This document shows positions 5,410 to 5,415 of a DNA stretch of 5,415 bases, piece by piece (positions within the stretch are counted from its first letter, which is position 1; each line of letters begins with the position of its first letter). Below the pieces are notes generated by a model that saw nothing but the letters and a program-made list of their open reading frames with translations, was not told the origin of the DNA and did not search any database. A program made the translations under genes and the position numbers. The DNA is from JAFGIT01 sp016929465 [NCBI: Candidatus Coatesbacteria bacterium]. GTDB taxonomy: Bacteria > B130-G9. The stretch is taken from the NCBI GenBank assembly GCA_016929465.1, contig JAFGIT010000105.1, positions 1-5,415 of the forward strand. The letters run 5' to 3'.

Positions 5410-5415
5410 GCCCAT

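Larger units (their letters stand above)
5026..5415. other. Non-coding repeat-rich region
   Basis: These 390 bp contain no gene I can support on either strand. They are visibly richer in A and T than the coding part and are mostly built from three families of short-period repeats: CACnAAG units of 9/10 bp in two direct and one inverted copy, AATCCnn heptamers, and ATGGA units of 9/10 bp. Between them lie a pyrimidine-rich stretch (around 5221-5245) and one promoter candidate pointing out of the window. Confidence 0.7.

Overview
The window looks like chromosomal DNA from a bacterium of moderately high GC content that I cannot place in a phylum. NrdR and urocanase are bacterial or mainly bacterial families. 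Starts have good Shine-Dalgarno (SD) sequences, and sigma70-like promoters can be seen. Codon use is distinctive: AGA/AGG make up about half of the arginine codons in the urocanase gene, ATA is used freely for isoleucine, and four of the five genes end in TAG. The short-period repeats at the right end are of a kind I associate with environmental or candidate-phylum genomes, but that is an impression and not a database result.

Layout, left to right, with all genes on the + strand. (1) The 3' part of a gene for a repeat protein built on a 27-residue G-[DN]-D-x-Y unit (2-733), closed by a hairpin. (2) A 285-bp control region with a strong sigma70-type promoter whose -10 box lies inside a perfect 14-bp palindrome matching the NrdR-box core. 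(3) nrdR (1019-1477), the zinc-ribbon/ATP-cone repressor of ribonucleotide reductase genes. (4) An M20-family metallo-amidohydrolase starting at TTG (1514-2719), 36 bp behind nrdR and probably co-transcribed. (5) A 155-bp gap with an extended -10 candidate. (6) A full-length urocanate hydratase, hutU (2875-4530). (7) A 152-codon gene of unknown function with a PepSY-like pattern (4567-5025), probably in an operon with hutU. (8) About 390 bp of non-coding, repeat-rich DNA (5026-5415) holding three families of short-period repeats and an outward-facing promoter candidate.

Functionally, the window mixes a regulator of deoxynucleotide synthesis with two amino-acid catabolism enzymes: hydrolysis of N-acyl amino acids or peptides, and the second step of histidine degradation. 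No other hut gene and no ribonucleotide reductase gene is present. I see no defence system, mobile element, CRISPR array or RNA gene. The most interesting signals are the apparent NrdR autoregulatory site, the 27-residue repeat protein, and the 3' mosaic of 7-bp and 9/10-bp repeats.
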